Below, in pieces: positions 53,696 through 63,806 of a stretch of DNA of 64,000 nt. Made by a program: the position numbers and the translations under genes. Under the pieces are notes generated by a model that saw only the letters and a program-made list of their open reading frames with translations, was not told where the DNA came from and made no database searches. Position 1 is the stretch's first letter. Every line of letters starts with the position of its first letter. The stretch is from Olavius algarvensis Delta 4 endosymbiont. Its GTDB lineage: Bacteria > Desulfobacterota > Desulfobacteria > Desulfobacterales > CAJINA01. Location: contig CAJINA010000119.1 in the NCBI GenBank assembly GCA_905176665.1, positions 150,224 through 214,223 on the forward strand, written 5' to 3'.

Positions 53696-56611
53696 TCAGG
53701 CGGCGGATGGAATAATTTCTGTTATCTTGTGGGTTACTTGCTCCAGGTTAAAGGGTTTTTGGATAAATCCGTCGCATCCGCGGGCCATGATCTCTGACGC
53801 CTGCCCGTCAAGACTGTAACCGCTCGATAACAGCACCCGGGCTTGCGGGTTGAATTCCTTGATCTTGTCGAACAGGTCACCACCACTCAGGTCGGGCATG
53901 ATCATGTCCAGGATGACCAGCGAAATTTCCCCACTTTTCTGCTGGTAAATCTCCAGGGCATCCTGGCCGCTGGTGGTGCTGATTACCGAGTAGCCGGCCT
54001 GGGTCAGCATCTCCGTCGCCACTTCCGCCACCACTTCCTCATCATCAACCACCAGGATTTTTCCGCGGCCTTTGACGATCTCTTCCGGTTTGGGTGCCTG
54101 CTCCTGGGCTCTGATTTCGGAAGCAATCAGGTAGATGGTGAAGGTTGTCCCGTGCCCAATATCAGAGTTTACGTCAATGTACCCCCCATGGGCTTTGACA
54201 ATCCCGTAGGCCGACGCCAGGCCAAGGCCGGTGCCCCGGCCCATCTCCTTGGTGGTGAAAAAGGGATCGAATATTCGTTCGATGGTACTTTCGGAGATGC
54301 CGGTTCCGGTGTCGGTTATCTGCAGGCGGACATACCGACCAGGTTTGGGAGCATAGGGCCGGTTCCGCATATCGGTATGGGTGACGTTTTCAGTCTCCAG
54401 GTAAAGATCGCCACCGCCGGGCATGGCATCGGCGGCATTGATGTAAATGTTTATCAGGACCTGTTCGATCTGGCTGCGGTCGGCCTTGATAGCACAGGGT
54501 CTGGCGTTGAGCTCTTCGTGAATGTGGACTTCCCGCCGGGTGCGCCCGAAAGTTTCGGCGGTTTCCTGCACCAAAAGATTGAGGTCGATGGGTCGAATTT
54601 CATATTGCCCCTTACGAGCATAGCCCAGCAGGTGGCGGGTAAGCCGCGACCCGCTCTGGATCATCTTTTCAATGGAGGCCAGTTTCTTGAAATTCTGGCT
54701 GTGTTCGTCGGTGTCCAGTAGCATCAGGGTTACATTGCCCTGGATGCCCATCATCAGGTTGTTGAAATCGTGGGCGATGCCGCCGGCCAGCGTGCCAATG
54801 GCCTCCATCCTTTCGGCGTGCTGCAGTTGAGCCGTCAGCTTTTTATGTTCGGATATATCGCGCAGGCTCACCAAAATGCCGTAGGGTTTACCTTCGTGGT
54901 CATCGTAACGTGAAGCACTGATACTTACATCGATCAGCGTACCGTCTTTGTGGTACCGCTTGGTTCCGTAGCCGCGACAGGGCGTACCGTTAGTGATCAG
55001 GTCATGGATGAGGGCCATGGTGGCCGGCCGTTCGGATTGTGGGAGAAACGGAATTTTCTTTCCGATAACCTCTTCGATTTCCCAGCCAAACAATTGGGTA
55101 AACACAGGGCTCACATGCCGAACCCTACCTTCAAGGTCGTACATGATGATGGCGTCCGCAGATGAATTGATCAGCGATTGATAAAGTTCCTCTGCTTTTT
55201 TCGATTCCTCGTAGAGTTTTTTAAGGCGCCGTTCATTCTCCGCCAGGGTCTTTTCCGTGTTTTTCCGATCGCTAATGTTCTGCAGACTGCCTTCATAATA
55301 CTGGATGTTGCCGTCCTTGTCCCGGACGGTCTGGGACTGGTTTTCAACCCATATGGTTTTCCCGTCGAAGGTCTGCATCCGGGTTTCGAATGTCGTTGTA
55401 TCCAGGTTGGCATCCATGAGGGTTTTCCAGTTGCTGCGGTCTGCTGGATCCGTGTAGAGCTGGGTCGCGTTCAGGGCGATAAACGATTCGCGATCCGGGT
55501 ACCCCAGAGACCTGATCAGTTTGGGGTTGGCATCCAGCACCCGGCCGCCCGGCGTCGTGCGATACACGCCGATGGGTACGCCGTCGAAAAGGCTGCGGTA
55601 ATGTTTTTCGCTCTCGGTCAGGGCCACCTGGATGCGGTTTTGTTCCGCCACCCGCTGTTCCAGGCTGGTAACGAGCTCTTTTACATGCCGTGACATACGG
55701 TCGAAGGTCCGGGCGAGCGCCCCGATTTCATCTTTACGGGCCAGCATTTCGCCGGTTCCGGTAAAGCTCCAGTCACCTTTCCCTATCTTTTGGGCGGAGT
55801 CGCCCAGCCGTTCAATGGGGAGGATATAGCGTAAGGCGGCCCGCCGTCCCAAGCGGTAGACCCCGCCAAAGGTCAACAGCAGCAGAGCCATCACGCCGCC
55901 GATGAAATAAAGCCCTTCACGGGAGACAAACTGTTGGTATCGATCTTTAATCTGGCCGGCATGCTTTTCAAGTGCCGTAAAGGGGGTGGAAAACTCGTCG
56001 ATGTAGGTGGTGGCGGCAACCATTAATGTTTTGCCCCGAAATCGCGTCGCCGCCGGGGTCATGGTCATGAATTTTTCACGGATGGAACCGTCTTTTTCCT
56101 GCCAATTGTAATAGCCTGATCTTTCAATTCCTTTCAGAGTCGGCTTGAAGATGACCCACCAGGAAGGCAGCTTGGTAGAGAGCAGGGCCATGTCCAAGTC
56201 AATCAGCTTTTCATTGGGGTGGAGGCGCATGATTCCCGTTCCGGATTCATAGATACACGTATATCCGGTGACCCCCACCACCTGCATAGCAATTTTTTTG
56301 AAATTGGGATCGGTCTGGAGGTCCACCATGGCGGCATCCGGGTGGGCTTTGAGATAAATGTCGATCTGGACGGCCACATCACGGGCCTTATTCTCGATGA
56401 CCCGTTCGCCCAACTGGCGCAGGTGGACTAGCGCCTCGGTGTTCAAGTCGTTGATGGATCTGGAGAGCAGCTGGCCCACATAGCGGGTGGAGGTGATCCC
56501 TCCGACAAGTGATAATAAAAACAGAACGATAAGAGGGCCGATGGCAATAAACACATAATCGCGGGTAAACTGCCCGGTCATGGAATGTTGTTTGTGGCCG
56601 AACCACTTCAT
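53696..56611 (-). CDS. Cache-HAMP-PAS hybrid histidine kinase
   Basis: About 971 residues from ATG 56611 (AGAGGG upstream). The order is a first membrane helix ([19 protein letters not shown]), a periplasmic double-Cache sensor (about 40-240, with [17 protein letters not shown]), a second helix, a HAMP domain, two PAS domains, HisKA ([16 protein letters not shown]), HATPase ([20 protein letters not shown]) and a C-terminal receiver with the aspartate in [14 protein letters not shown]. It senses a small extracellular molecule, unknown. The catalytic end closely resembles that of the kinase at 46873-50325, so they are paralogues. Confidence 0.9.
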   Translation of the reverse strand: MKWFGHKQHSMTGQFTRDYVFIAIGPLIVLFLLSLVGGITSTRYVGQLLSRSINDLNTEALVHLRQLGERVIENKARDVAVQIDIYLKAHPDAAMVDLQTDPNFKKIAMQVVGVTGYTCIYESGTGIMRLHPNEKLIDLDMALLSTKLPSWWVIFKPTLKGIERSGYYNWQEKDGSIREKFMTMTPAATRFRGKTLMVAATTYIDEFSTPFTALEKHAGQIKDRYQQFVSREGLYFIGGVMALLLLTFGGVYRLGRRAALRYILPIERLGDSAQKIGKGDWSFTGTGEMLARKDEIGALARTFDRMSRHVKELVTSLEQRVAEQNRIQVALTESEKHYRSLFDGVPIGVYRTTPGGRVLDANPKLIRSLGYPDRESFIALNATQLYTDPADRSNWKTLMDANLDTTTFETRMQTFDGKTIWVENQSQTVRDKDGNIQYYEGSLQNISDRKNTEKTLAENERRLKKLYEESKKAEELYQSLINSSADAIIMYDLEGRVRHVSPVFTQLFGWEIEEVIGKKIPFLPQSERPATMALIHDLITNGTPCRGYGTKRYHKDGTLIDVSISASRYDDHEGKPYGILVSLRDISEHKKLTAQLQHAERMEAIGTLAGGIAHDFNNLMMGIQGNVTLMLLDTDEHSQNFKKLASIEKMIQSGSRLTRHLLGYARKGQYEIRPIDLNLLVQETAETFGRTRREVHIHEELNARPCAIKADRSQIEQVLINIYINAADAMPGGGDLYLETENVTHTDMRNRPYAPKPGRYVRLQITDTGTGISESTIERIFDPFFTTKEMGRGTGLGLASAYGIVKAHGGYIDVNSDIGHGTTFTIYLIASEIRAQEQAPKPEEIVKGRGKILVVDDEEVVAEVATEMLTQAGYSVISTTSGQDALEIYQQKSGEISLVILDMIMPDLSGGDLFDKIKEFNPQARVLLSSGYSLDGQASEIMARGCDGFIQKPFNLEQVTHKITEIIPSAA

Positions 56612-56812
56612 GGCACCCTCTACTGGCTGGCCCCTTTTCAAGGGCATTGGTATCAACCTGTATATCGGCCGGTTCAGTCGAAACCTTAATAGAACAATAA
56701 TGTGGCCGTTTGTTTATGAGTTGACCTGTCCCTGAATATTGAGTAAGCGGTTACATCTATCGCATGCAGTTGCTTATATACCGGCTTACGGCCAATCATG
56801 AAGGAGAGAAAA

Positions 56813-57313
56813 ATGGTAAAACTGGAAACCGATATGGGTGATATCATTATCGAACTGGACGAGGAAAAGGCCCCCTTGGCCACCGCTAATTTTTTAAATT
56901 ACGTAAAAGCGGGGCATTACGACGGGACAATCTTCCATCGGGTGATCGATGGATTCATGATCCAGGGCGGGGGCATGAATGCCGACATGGAGGAGCGTTC
57001 CACCGGCGATCCGATTGAGAATGAGGCGGACAACGGCCTGACCAATGATGCGTATACAGTTGCCATGGCGCGGACCATGGATCCGCACAGTGCCACGGCC
57101 CAGTTTTTTATCAATGTCAAAAAGAATGAATTCCTGAACCACACCGCCAAAACGCCTCAGGGCTGGGGGTACGCTGTTTTCGGCAAGGTGACCGAAGGAC
57201 ACGGCGTGGTCAATAAGATCAAGGCTGCCAAAACCGGCCGCACAGGCATGCATGACGATGTGCCCGTGGAACCGATTGTCATTCAAAAAGCCGAGATTGT
57301 TGAGGCAGAATAA
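56813..57313 (+). CDS. Peptidyl-prolyl cis-trans isomerase, cyclophilin type
   Basis: A 166-residue cyclophilin. [14 protein letters not shown] and [15 protein letters not shown] hold the active-site arginine, phenylalanine and glutamine. No signal peptide, so it is cytoplasmic (PpiB-like). It speeds proline isomerisation in folding. AAGGAGAG precedes the ATG at 56813. It is followed by a bidirectional-type hairpin. Confidence 0.92.
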   Translation: MVKLETDMGDIIIELDEEKAPLATANFLNYVKAGHYDGTIFHRVIDGFMIQGGGMNADMEERSTGDPIENEADNGLTNDAYTVAMARTMDPHSATAQFFINVKKNEFLNHTAKTPQGWGYAVFGKVTEGHGVVNKIKAAKTGRTGMHDDVPVEPIVIQKAEIVEAE

Positions 57314-57334
57314 CGCTTTATAATTAAAAGGAAT

Positions 57335-57361
57335 AATGGCGGATGCTATCCATCCGCCATT
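57335..57361. terminator. Bidirectional hairpin terminator
   Basis: AATGGCGGATG (57335-57345) and CATCCGCCATT (57351-57361) form a perfect 11-bp stem with a 5-base loop, between the convergent cyclophilin and ferredoxin genes. Short T/A runs flank it on both sides. Confidence 0.7.
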
Positions 57362-57364
57362 GTT

Positions 57365-58180
57365 TCAGGAAAGGTCCACCGCTGCCGTTAGCCGCAGAAT
57401 TGTCTTCTCCAAGAAATTTTCATCCGTCAGGGCAAGTTCAATAGCCTCGTTGGGGCATACCGTTACACATCGGCCGCACCCGCGGCAGGCTTCGCCGATC
57501 AAGGCCTGACCATTTTCCATTTGAATGGCGTCCGTAAAGCAGACATCCTGGGTACAGGTCCCGCAGCCGACACAGTTTTTCGTGACCCGGACTTCCACAC
57601 CCGGCATCTTGGTCAGCTTTTTCCCAATTTCCGGGGTGATATCCGGCAGGATGCGCCAGAGACAGCAGCACGGGCAGCAGTTGCACACCGTAAACAGCTT
57701 CTGCCCGGGCTTCACCCCGAGCCACACAGCGTCGAGTTTGTTGCGGCCGACCAGGTGCACCAAACCGGCCTTCCGGCATCGCTGCGCGTGCTCGCGGGCC
57801 TGTTGCCGGGAGACCACACGACCGAACTTGGGGTTGATATCCAGGGCGGCCTGCCCCATGAACAGACAACCCATGGTTTTGGGGTAGGTCTGGCAGTCGG
57901 CCGAATCCCGGCAAATGCAAAAATTCATGATCCAGTGGTGGTGCGCCCGGTCGATGACACGGTCCAGCACCTGCGAAGGTAGAACCATGTCCTGGCGATC
58001 CGTCAGGCGCCGGTTAATCGGGATGGAGCGGTCCGCGGGCAGATACATGATGTCATCTTCGGCGAACAGCAGGGCGTCCAGGAGTTTGCCGATAAGCGGG
58101 TAGTGCGACAGCTTCGCGATGAAAAATCGACCGGCAAACGTTCGGTTGATAAGCGTTTTTATGCCGTATGGATTGGCCAC
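57365..58180 (-). CDS. 4Fe-4S ferredoxin-type protein
   Basis: A 271-residue protein. The C-terminal part has two 4Fe-4S motifs, CVGCGTCTQDVC and CRGCGRCVTVCP. The middle has further cysteines, NFCICRDSADC and CNCCPCC, so another cluster or zinc site is possible. The N-terminal hydrophobic stretches are weak. Similar proteins are common and uncharacterised in Desulfobacterota and probably act in electron transfer. It is transcribed alone, converging on the cyclophilin gene. Confidence 0.8.
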   Translation of the reverse strand: MANPYGIKTLINRTFAGRFFIAKLSHYPLIGKLLDALLFAEDDIMYLPADRSIPINRRLTDRQDMVLPSQVLDRVIDRAHHHWIMNFCICRDSADCQTYPKTMGCLFMGQAALDINPKFGRVVSRQQAREHAQRCRKAGLVHLVGRNKLDAVWLGVKPGQKLFTVCNCCPCCCLWRILPDITPEIGKKLTKMPGVEVRVTKNCVGCGTCTQDVCFTDAIQMENGQALIGEACRGCGRCVTVCPNEAIELALTDENFLEKTILRLTAAVDLS

Positions 58181-58371
58181 AGTTCTCCCGGGGGCAAATA
58201 GATATTAGAAGGACACATCGAGATACTTAATAGAAACTCTGTATCAGGAGACGACGGCGAATGGAAGCTCAACCTAATGGCCATAGGGGTGGGCGCAATA
58301 AAAGGGCGGTTTATTAGAGTTGGATATCAAGGTGATCTGGGGTGTATTGAAGGCGTAATGGGTAATCAGCA

Positions 58372-58443
58372 GAATCGGTTTCAGCCGCTCCCCTAAGGCC
58401 TAATCTCTGCGTTGGGCCTTAGGGGAGCGGCTGAAACCGATTC
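58372..58443. repeat. 29-bp perfect inverted repeat (very stable hairpin)
   Basis: Arms 58372-58400 and 58415-58443 are exact reverse complements around a 14-base loop; the centre-proximal arms are CCCCTAAGGCC/GGCCTTAGGGG. It begins a few bases beyond the stop of the gene at 58447. The stem is far longer than a usual terminator and there is no T tract, so it may be a mobile hairpin, an RNA-stabilising end, or a terminator for both directions. Confidence 0.65.
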
Positions 58444-58446
58444 CGA

Positions 58447-58752
58447 TTATTTTTCGAACATCAGGTAATAGAAAACCCACTCCCCATCATTGATATCTAC
58501 GGTCAGGTCGGCCCCGCGAGCCCGGGCATAAATGATATAAGGGGGTTTGTCGGAACCGCCGCAGTCGATCTTGGGATGAAAATCCCCGGTTCTGCCGTTG
58601 AACCAGGAGAGCAGCATGGGGTCCCAGCAGATTCCCTTGGCTTTCAGCTTGGCCGCATAGTGGGCGGTTTCATAGTCCAGATCAGGTTCATCCAACTCCA
58701 TTTTTACATGCTCTCCCAGGTATTCGGAGGGCTTTTGTGTCTCGGTATGCAT
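58447..58752 (-). CDS. Small AF1514-like (DUF5619) protein
   Basis: A 101-residue soluble protein. DYETAHYAAKLKAKGICWDP and INDGEWVFYYLMFE resemble the small archaeal/bacterial AF1514-type domain, but my recognition is tentative. It follows endonuclease IV and YwbE genes on the same strand and may share their transcript. Function unknown. Confidence 0.5.
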   Translation of the reverse strand: MHTETQKPSEYLGEHVKMELDEPDLDYETAHYAAKLKAKGICWDPMLLSWFNGRTGDFHPKIDCGGSDKPPYIIYARARGADLTVDINDGEWVFYYLMFEK

Positions 58753-58838
58753 ATATTACCTCATAGTTTTATTTTTGGTAGCACTGTCAATATGCACCTT
58801 AAGGTATGCATGCCCCGAATGTTTGCAACCTTGGGGAT

Positions 58839-59042
58839 TCATTCAGCCGGTCCGAGAATGTTTTCAACCCGGCCCACCTGGCCGTCGGCCAAACGGACCT
58901 TGATTCCATGGGGATGGGTGGCGGACTTTGTCAGCAGATCCTTTACGATTCCCCGGGTGGGGCGCCCGGTGCGCTGGTCTCTTTTCAGTACGATGTCGAC
59001 TTCGAGGCCTGGTTTGATGTCCTTTCGTGCGCGTCCGTCCAT
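58839..59042 (-). CDS. YwbE family protein
   Basis: A 67-residue basic protein. IKPGLEVDIVLKRDQRTG, TRGIVKDLLTKSATHPHGIK and GQVGRVENIL are the full YwbE (DUF2196) pattern, a small beta-barrel-like protein of unknown function. Length is normal. It starts 53 bases after the stop of endonuclease IV on the same strand. Confidence 0.88.
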   Translation of the reverse strand: MDGRARKDIKPGLEVDIVLKRDQRTGRPTRGIVKDLLTKSATHPHGIKVRLADGQVGRVENILGPAE

Positions 59043-59095
59043 GGTGAGATCCTTTCTCCTGTATATCTACTTGACCCCTCGGACCATTGGCCCCC

Positions 59096-59941
59096 TTATT
59101 TTTCCACAAACCCGTACAGCATCTTGATTTCATCCGCCCAGATGGCATCGTTGGGCGTTTCCATGATCAACGGGATGTCGTCAAACCGCGGGTCGTTCAT
59201 GATGAACCGGAACGCTTCCGGACCCAGGGTTCCCCGGCCGAGGCTTTCATGCCGGTCTACTTTAGATCCGAAAATCTTCTTCGAATCATTGAGGTGCATG
59301 GCCTTTAAATACCTGAGTCCGACCACCTGCTCGAATTCGGCCATGACCGCATCGAAACCCGCGAATGTTTTGATATCATACCCGGAAGCATACGTGTGGC
59401 AGGTGTCCAGGCAAACGCCTACTCGGCTTTTATCCTCAACCCCGTCAATCATCGCCGCCACCTGCTCGAATCTGAATCCCATGTTGGTACCCTGGCCGGC
59501 GGTGTTTTCGATGATGGCGGTGACACCCTTAGTTTGATCCAGGGCCAGGTTGATGGACTCGGCGATGCGCGCCAGGCAATCGTCGGGGGCGATCTTCTTC
59601 AGGTGGCTGCCCGGGTGAAAATTCAGGTAGTTCAGCCCCAATTGCTCACAGCGCTGCACCTCATCTAAGAACGCCTCCCTCGATTTTTTCAATCCGGTTG
59701 TTTCGGGGTGCCCCAGGTTGATCAGGTAGCTGTCGTGGGGCAGAATGTGTTCCGGGGCGAAGCCGGCCGTGGCACAGTTTCGCTTGAACAGATCGATGCT
59801 GTTGGCGGTGAGGGGCTTGGCTTTCCACTGCCGCTGGTTTTTAGTGAACAGGGCAAACGCCTGGGCACCGATTTTTTGGGCGTTCAACGGGGCATTTTCA
59901 ACGCCGCCGGCGGTACTGACATGAGCACCTACATATTTCAT
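59096..59941 (-). CDS. nfo: Deoxyribonuclease IV (AP endonuclease)
   Basis: A 281-residue TIM-barrel enzyme. [38 protein letters not shown] and [12 protein letters not shown] carry the zinc ligands of endonuclease IV. It cuts DNA 5' to abasic sites in base-excision repair. The start at 59941 has TGAGGT upstream; the longer frame has none. With MutM and endonuclease V it is the third repair nuclease in this window. Confidence 0.92.
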   Translation of the reverse strand: MKYVGAHVSTAGGVENAPLNAQKIGAQAFALFTKNQRQWKAKPLTANSIDLFKRNCATAGFAPEHILPHDSYLINLGHPETTGLKKSREAFLDEVQRCEQLGLNYLNFHPGSHLKKIAPDDCLARIAESINLALDQTKGVTAIIENTAGQGTNMGFRFEQVAAMIDGVEDKSRVGVCLDTCHTYASGYDIKTFAGFDAVMAEFEQVVGLRYLKAMHLNDSKKIFGSKVDRHESLGRGTLGPEAFRFIMNDPRFDDIPLIMETPNDAIWADEIKMLYGFVEK

Positions 59942-60155
59942 ATTTACCTCATAAAGTGTTAAGTTGGTGCTTAAAATAAGCAGCAACGGCCTATCCGCAA
60001 TATAAAAATTTGGTACGGCCGCAGATTGACCGGCCTGACCATCTCTTTCGCATTTCGATCAGTTGCGGTCTATTTTTGGTATTGATTTTTAATGCCTGAA
60101 GCATACAATATTCATGGTTTTATACATGTTGATCAGTTTACTCAAGGAGATCGGT

Positions 60156-60929
60156 ATGCAGATCCGCCAGAAGCGTTTCCTATCATCAGCGCTGCTGCTT
60201 TTCTTCCTGGTTGGCGCCACCGGATTATTACCGGACCCGGGTCGGGGTGACAATTCGGAAACTGCTTATTACAATGACACTTTCGAATCTTTGAACGAAT
60301 TTAAATGGGATCGGGCTCAGTATGTCCACAACCCGGATCAACTGAAAAACTTTAAGCTGGGCGACCTGGAAATCGTCGATAATCGTCTTTTGATAAAAAC
60401 CAGAACCGGGGCTTTCAGTAAGGCCGGACTTAGTAGCCGCTACGTTTTCCGGGGTGATTTTGATATTCAGATCGATTGCCAATACCGCTTTAAAAGGGCT
60501 CTTCGCGGCATGGACCAATCGGCTGTCTTTGCAATCTCCAATAGGCCGGAAGACTCTGACGCCTGGTGGGTTGCCATGATAAGGTTGGAGAAATCTGCTA
60601 AAATGCGAAAACCCCGGATGGCTTTTGTAAGTGTCAAAGACCGGAAGGGAGTTGCGCGTAAATACAAGGATACTGATGATTTCTATGGAACCCTCCGGTT
60701 TGTCAGAGAAGGAAAGAAGTTGACTTCCCTTTTCAAACGAGAGGATTCGGAGCGTTGGCGAACACTGGGGTATACCGCACACTTTACCAAGGAGGATGTC
60801 TTGGTTGGATTTGTTCTTCAGAATTTTTCCGCCAAGCGAAGAACGATAAAGGCAACGGACGCAATTGAGGTTTTCTTTGATAATTTCAAAATCAACCAGG
60901 CCGGAGAGGTGGTCGAAGATGAAATCTAG
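60156..60929 (+). CDS. Secreted beta-sandwich (LamG-like) protein, coupled to caspase gene
   Basis: A 257-residue protein with a signal peptide (FLSSALLLFFLVGATGLL). The rest has the beta-rich pattern of laminin-G/concanavalin-like folds, with NDTFESLNEFKWDRAQYV and FRGDFDIQIDCQYRF. I do not recognise a named family, although DUF1080/DUF1583-like proteins are similar. AAGGAG precedes the ATG at 60156. It overlaps the caspase-like gene by 11 bases, so the two are translationally coupled and probably work together outside the membrane. It ends in TAG. Confidence 0.6.
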   Translation: MQIRQKRFLSSALLLFFLVGATGLLPDPGRGDNSETAYYNDTFESLNEFKWDRAQYVHNPDQLKNFKLGDLEIVDNRLLIKTRTGAFSKAGLSSRYVFRGDFDIQIDCQYRFKRALRGMDQSAVFAISNRPEDSDAWWVAMIRLEKSAKMRKPRMAFVSVKDRKGVARKYKDTDDFYGTLRFVREGKKLTSLFKREDSERWRTLGYTAHFTKEDVLVGFVLQNFSAKRRTIKATDAIEVFFDNFKINQAGEVVEDEI

Positions 60930-62445
60930 TGCCGCGGTAGGGCGAGCAATCCTGATCCTGGTCGCGATCCTGGTTGCCGGTGGTATGGGCAATGCAGCAC
61001 CTCTCTGGGCCGGTCTTGACTGTGACCGGGCCTATGCCCTCAAGAGCAAGGGGAATTTTCACAAAGGCCAAAGCAAGGTTAACCCTTATTACCTCGAAGC
61101 CATCGAAATCTGCCCGGGGTATATCCGGCCTTATGAACTGGTGGGCAACTGGTACCGCAAGCAGGGCAATGTTGATACAGCCGTCACAGATTTTACCCAG
61201 GCCGCGGAATTGGGTTCTAACAACAACAAATTGTATTACCTCCTGGCCAAGCTTACCTACGAGCAGGGCAATATCGATGCGGCCGCAAATTACATTACAA
61301 AATCCCTTAGCATTCGCAAGGATTACAAAAAGGCCGTGGTCCTGGCAAAAAAGATTGCCGTTAAGCCAGACCGCGAAGGACCGGTCCTGACCCTTATCGA
61401 ACCCCAGAAAACCCGGGCCATCCACTTGGCTTTAAAGGCTGAGAGCATCACCGTGCGGGGATTGGCTACCGACAAGAGCGGGGTGGCCTGGATAAAAATC
61501 AATGGCCTGGAAGCCGAGTTGAGCCCCGAAAATTACTTTTTGAAGGATATCCCCTTAAGCCCCGGGGAGAACGTGATTACGATAGACGCCCAGGACCGGG
61601 CGGGCAATCTGGCGAGCCTCACCACCACAGTTGAACGTTCTATACCGGTGGCTGCCAGCCGTGTCAAAACCGTCACTGCCCTGGCGGAAGGCAGGTTCTA
61701 TCACAAGTCGGTAGCGGTTGTCATAGGGGTTGATCAGTACGAGAAGTGGCCGCCTTTGGAATTCGCCGTGGCCGACGCACTCTCCGTCAAAGCCGTATTT
61801 GAAAAGGCCGGGTTCGATCGAATTATCACCATCCTCGATGAACAGGCCACCCAGCGGCGCCTGCTGACCGTGCTCGGGCATGAATTGCCGCAACTGGTGG
61901 GGCGTGAAGACCGGGTGGTCATGTATTTCGCCGGCCATGGGCAGACCGGGGAACAGGCCCGGGGCGGAAAACGGGGTTACATTATTCCGGTGGATGCCGA
62001 TACCACCAACTATTTTGCCACGGCCATATCCATGGAGACCATACGGGGACTGTCCAATCGGATATCAGCCAAACATATCCTCTATGTCATGGATTCGTGT
62101 TACTCGGGACTGGGCTTGAACCGTTCGGCGGGGCTGGCCAGTTCCAATGCGGATTACCTGCGGAAAATTGCCTCAATGCGCACCGTGCAGATCATTACCG
62201 CGGGCGGCATGGACGAGCAGGTGACGGAAAGGGACGGCCATGGTCTTTTTACTACCTACCTGCTGAGAGCCTTTGCCGGATCGGCGGATGCCAATCGTGA
62301 TTCTGTGGTAACCGGCACCGAATTGGGGGCCTATTTAAGGCCTCAGGTGATTGAGGCCTCCAATCGACGCCAGAACCCCCTATACGGTCGCCTGGAAGGC
62401 GAGGGTGAAATCCTGTTTCCACTCAACTCATCGCCGCGCGAATAG
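60919..62445 (+). CDS. Secreted TPR-caspase-like (peptidase C14) protein
   Basis: A 508-residue protein. A signal peptide (AILILVAILVAGG) is followed by three TPR units (about 30-140), an Ig-like domain (about 160-240, ENVITIDAQDRAGNLA) and a caspase-type p20 domain (about 255-490). The catalytic histidine is in FAGHGQT near 340 and the cysteine in MDSCYSG near 393, both intact; YIIPVDAD is also typical. Bacterial orthocaspase-like enzymes cut after basic residues, with poorly known targets. The export signal puts it in the periplasm, not in a cytoplasmic death system. It ends in TAG. Confidence 0.82.
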   Translation: MKSSAAVGRAILILVAILVAGGMGNAAPLWAGLDCDRAYALKSKGNFHKGQSKVNPYYLEAIEICPGYIRPYELVGNWYRKQGNVDTAVTDFTQAAELGSNNNKLYYLLAKLTYEQGNIDAAANYITKSLSIRKDYKKAVVLAKKIAVKPDREGPVLTLIEPQKTRAIHLALKAESITVRGLATDKSGVAWIKINGLEAELSPENYFLKDIPLSPGENVITIDAQDRAGNLASLTTTVERSIPVAASRVKTVTALAEGRFYHKSVAVVIGVDQYEKWPPLEFAVADALSVKAVFEKAGFDRIITILDEQATQRRLLTVLGHELPQLVGREDRVVMYFAGHGQTGEQARGGKRGYIIPVDADTTNYFATAISMETIRGLSNRISAKHILYVMDSCYSGLGLNRSAGLASSNADYLRKIASMRTVQIITAGGMDEQVTERDGHGLFTTYLLRAFAGSADANRDSVVTGTELGAYLRPQVIEASNRRQNPLYGRLEGEGEILFPLNSSPRE

Positions 62446-62732
62446 GCTGGATGTTACCAGTTGCCTATGCGCATCAGGTTGGCGGCCGCCATGAAAAGCA
62501 ATATCCGGGCGGGCGCTTTTACTGATGCGAGAAGACTGCAGGCTGGTTGGAGGACAACCTGGAGACCCAATTCCCCCCTGTTCTGCCGCCCTCCCATTCA
62601 AATCATGGGAACCCAATTCGCGGTATCGCTGCCGGCGATTGATTTCTGATTGTTTTTGTTATAGAGCCGACTGAAAATTGAGATCGGATAATCTTTTCTC
62701 ATCAGCCATGCAGGATTAAAGGAAAGACACTC

Positions 62733-63806
62733 ATGGAAAACGAACTAGATTCAATTGGGTTCGATGCTTGGTTCAAGGATCAGGCCGAACCGGACCGACT
62801 GGCAGCCGGCGAGATCGCGCGTGTGGTGGCTGCCCACCGGGAGAGCTACACCATATCCAATGGGGATATTGAAGTGCCGGCCGAGGTGACCGGCAGGCTC
62901 ATGTTCAGCGCCGCGTCGCCGCTGGACTATCCGGCTGTCGGGGATTGGGTTAGTGTGAAATATCTTGATAATGCCGCCAGTGCGATTATTGATGCGGTGC
63001 TGACCAGGAAATCCACACTGAAACGCAAGACACCGGGAAAAAAGGTCGACTTCCAGCTCATCGCCGGCAATATCGATACCGGTCTGATTGTCCAGTCATT
63101 GGACAACAATTACAATATAAGGCGCCTGGAACGCTACCTGGTGATGGTGCATGACACGGGCATTGAACCGGCAATACTGCTGAGCAAAAGCGACCTGCTT
63201 TCGCCGGAAGAAGTGGCCCTGAAAGTGGCCGATATCCGCACCCTGATGCCGGAAGTCCGGGTGGTGGCTTTCAGCAATATGGACACGACCGGAATGGGAG
63301 ATGTCCGGGAACTGCTCAAACCGCGGCAGACCTACTGCATGCTGGGATCTTCCGGTGTGGGCAAGACCACCTTGCTCAACGCGCTTCTGGGGCATGATCG
63401 GTTTGCTACCCGCACCATTCGCGATAAAGACGGCAAGGGCCGCCACACCACTACCGGCCGCCAGCTCATCAAACTGCCCGGTGGGGCCCTGCTCATCGAT
63501 ACCCCCGGGATGCGCGAATTGGGCAATATCGCGGTAGAGGCGGGTATCGGGGAAACCTTCAGTGAAATTTCCACTTTGGCCGGCCAGTGCCGGTTTGCCG
63601 ATTGCAGCCACACCCAGGAGCAGGGCTGCGCCATCCTGGCCGCTCTGGACGCCGGTGAGATTCCGCCGGAGCGCTACGAAAGCTTCATGAAACTTGCCCG
63701 GGAATCGGCTTTTCACAAGATGTCATTTCTTGAAAAAAGAAAAAAGGACCGTGCGTTTGGGAAGATGGTCCGCACGGTGATGAAGCAGAAGAAGAACAAG
63801 CGGTGA
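62733..63806 (+). CDS. rsgA: Small ribosomal subunit biogenesis GTPase RsgA
   Basis: A 357-residue protein. An N-terminal OB-like domain precedes the circularly permuted GTPase, with the order G4 (SKSDLL), G1 (GSSGVGKTTLLN) and G3 (DTPGMREL). The C-terminal zinc finger has CRFADCSHTQEQGC. It helps mature the 30S subunit. This is the longer RsgA form found in many Desulfobacterota. AAAGGAAAG precedes the ATG. It ends in TGA; the last 190 bases of the window hold no further gene that I can support. Confidence 0.92.
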   Translation: MENELDSIGFDAWFKDQAEPDRLAAGEIARVVAAHRESYTISNGDIEVPAEVTGRLMFSAASPLDYPAVGDWVSVKYLDNAASAIIDAVLTRKSTLKRKTPGKKVDFQLIAGNIDTGLIVQSLDNNYNIRRLERYLVMVHDTGIEPAILLSKSDLLSPEEVALKVADIRTLMPEVRVVAFSNMDTTGMGDVRELLKPRQTYCMLGSSGVGKTTLLNALLGHDRFATRTIRDKDGKGRHTTTGRQLIKLPGGALLIDTPGMRELGNIAVEAGIGETFSEISTLAGQCRFADCSHTQEQGCAILAALDAGEIPPERYESFMKLARESAFHKMSFLEKRKKDRAFGKMVRTVMKQKKNKR

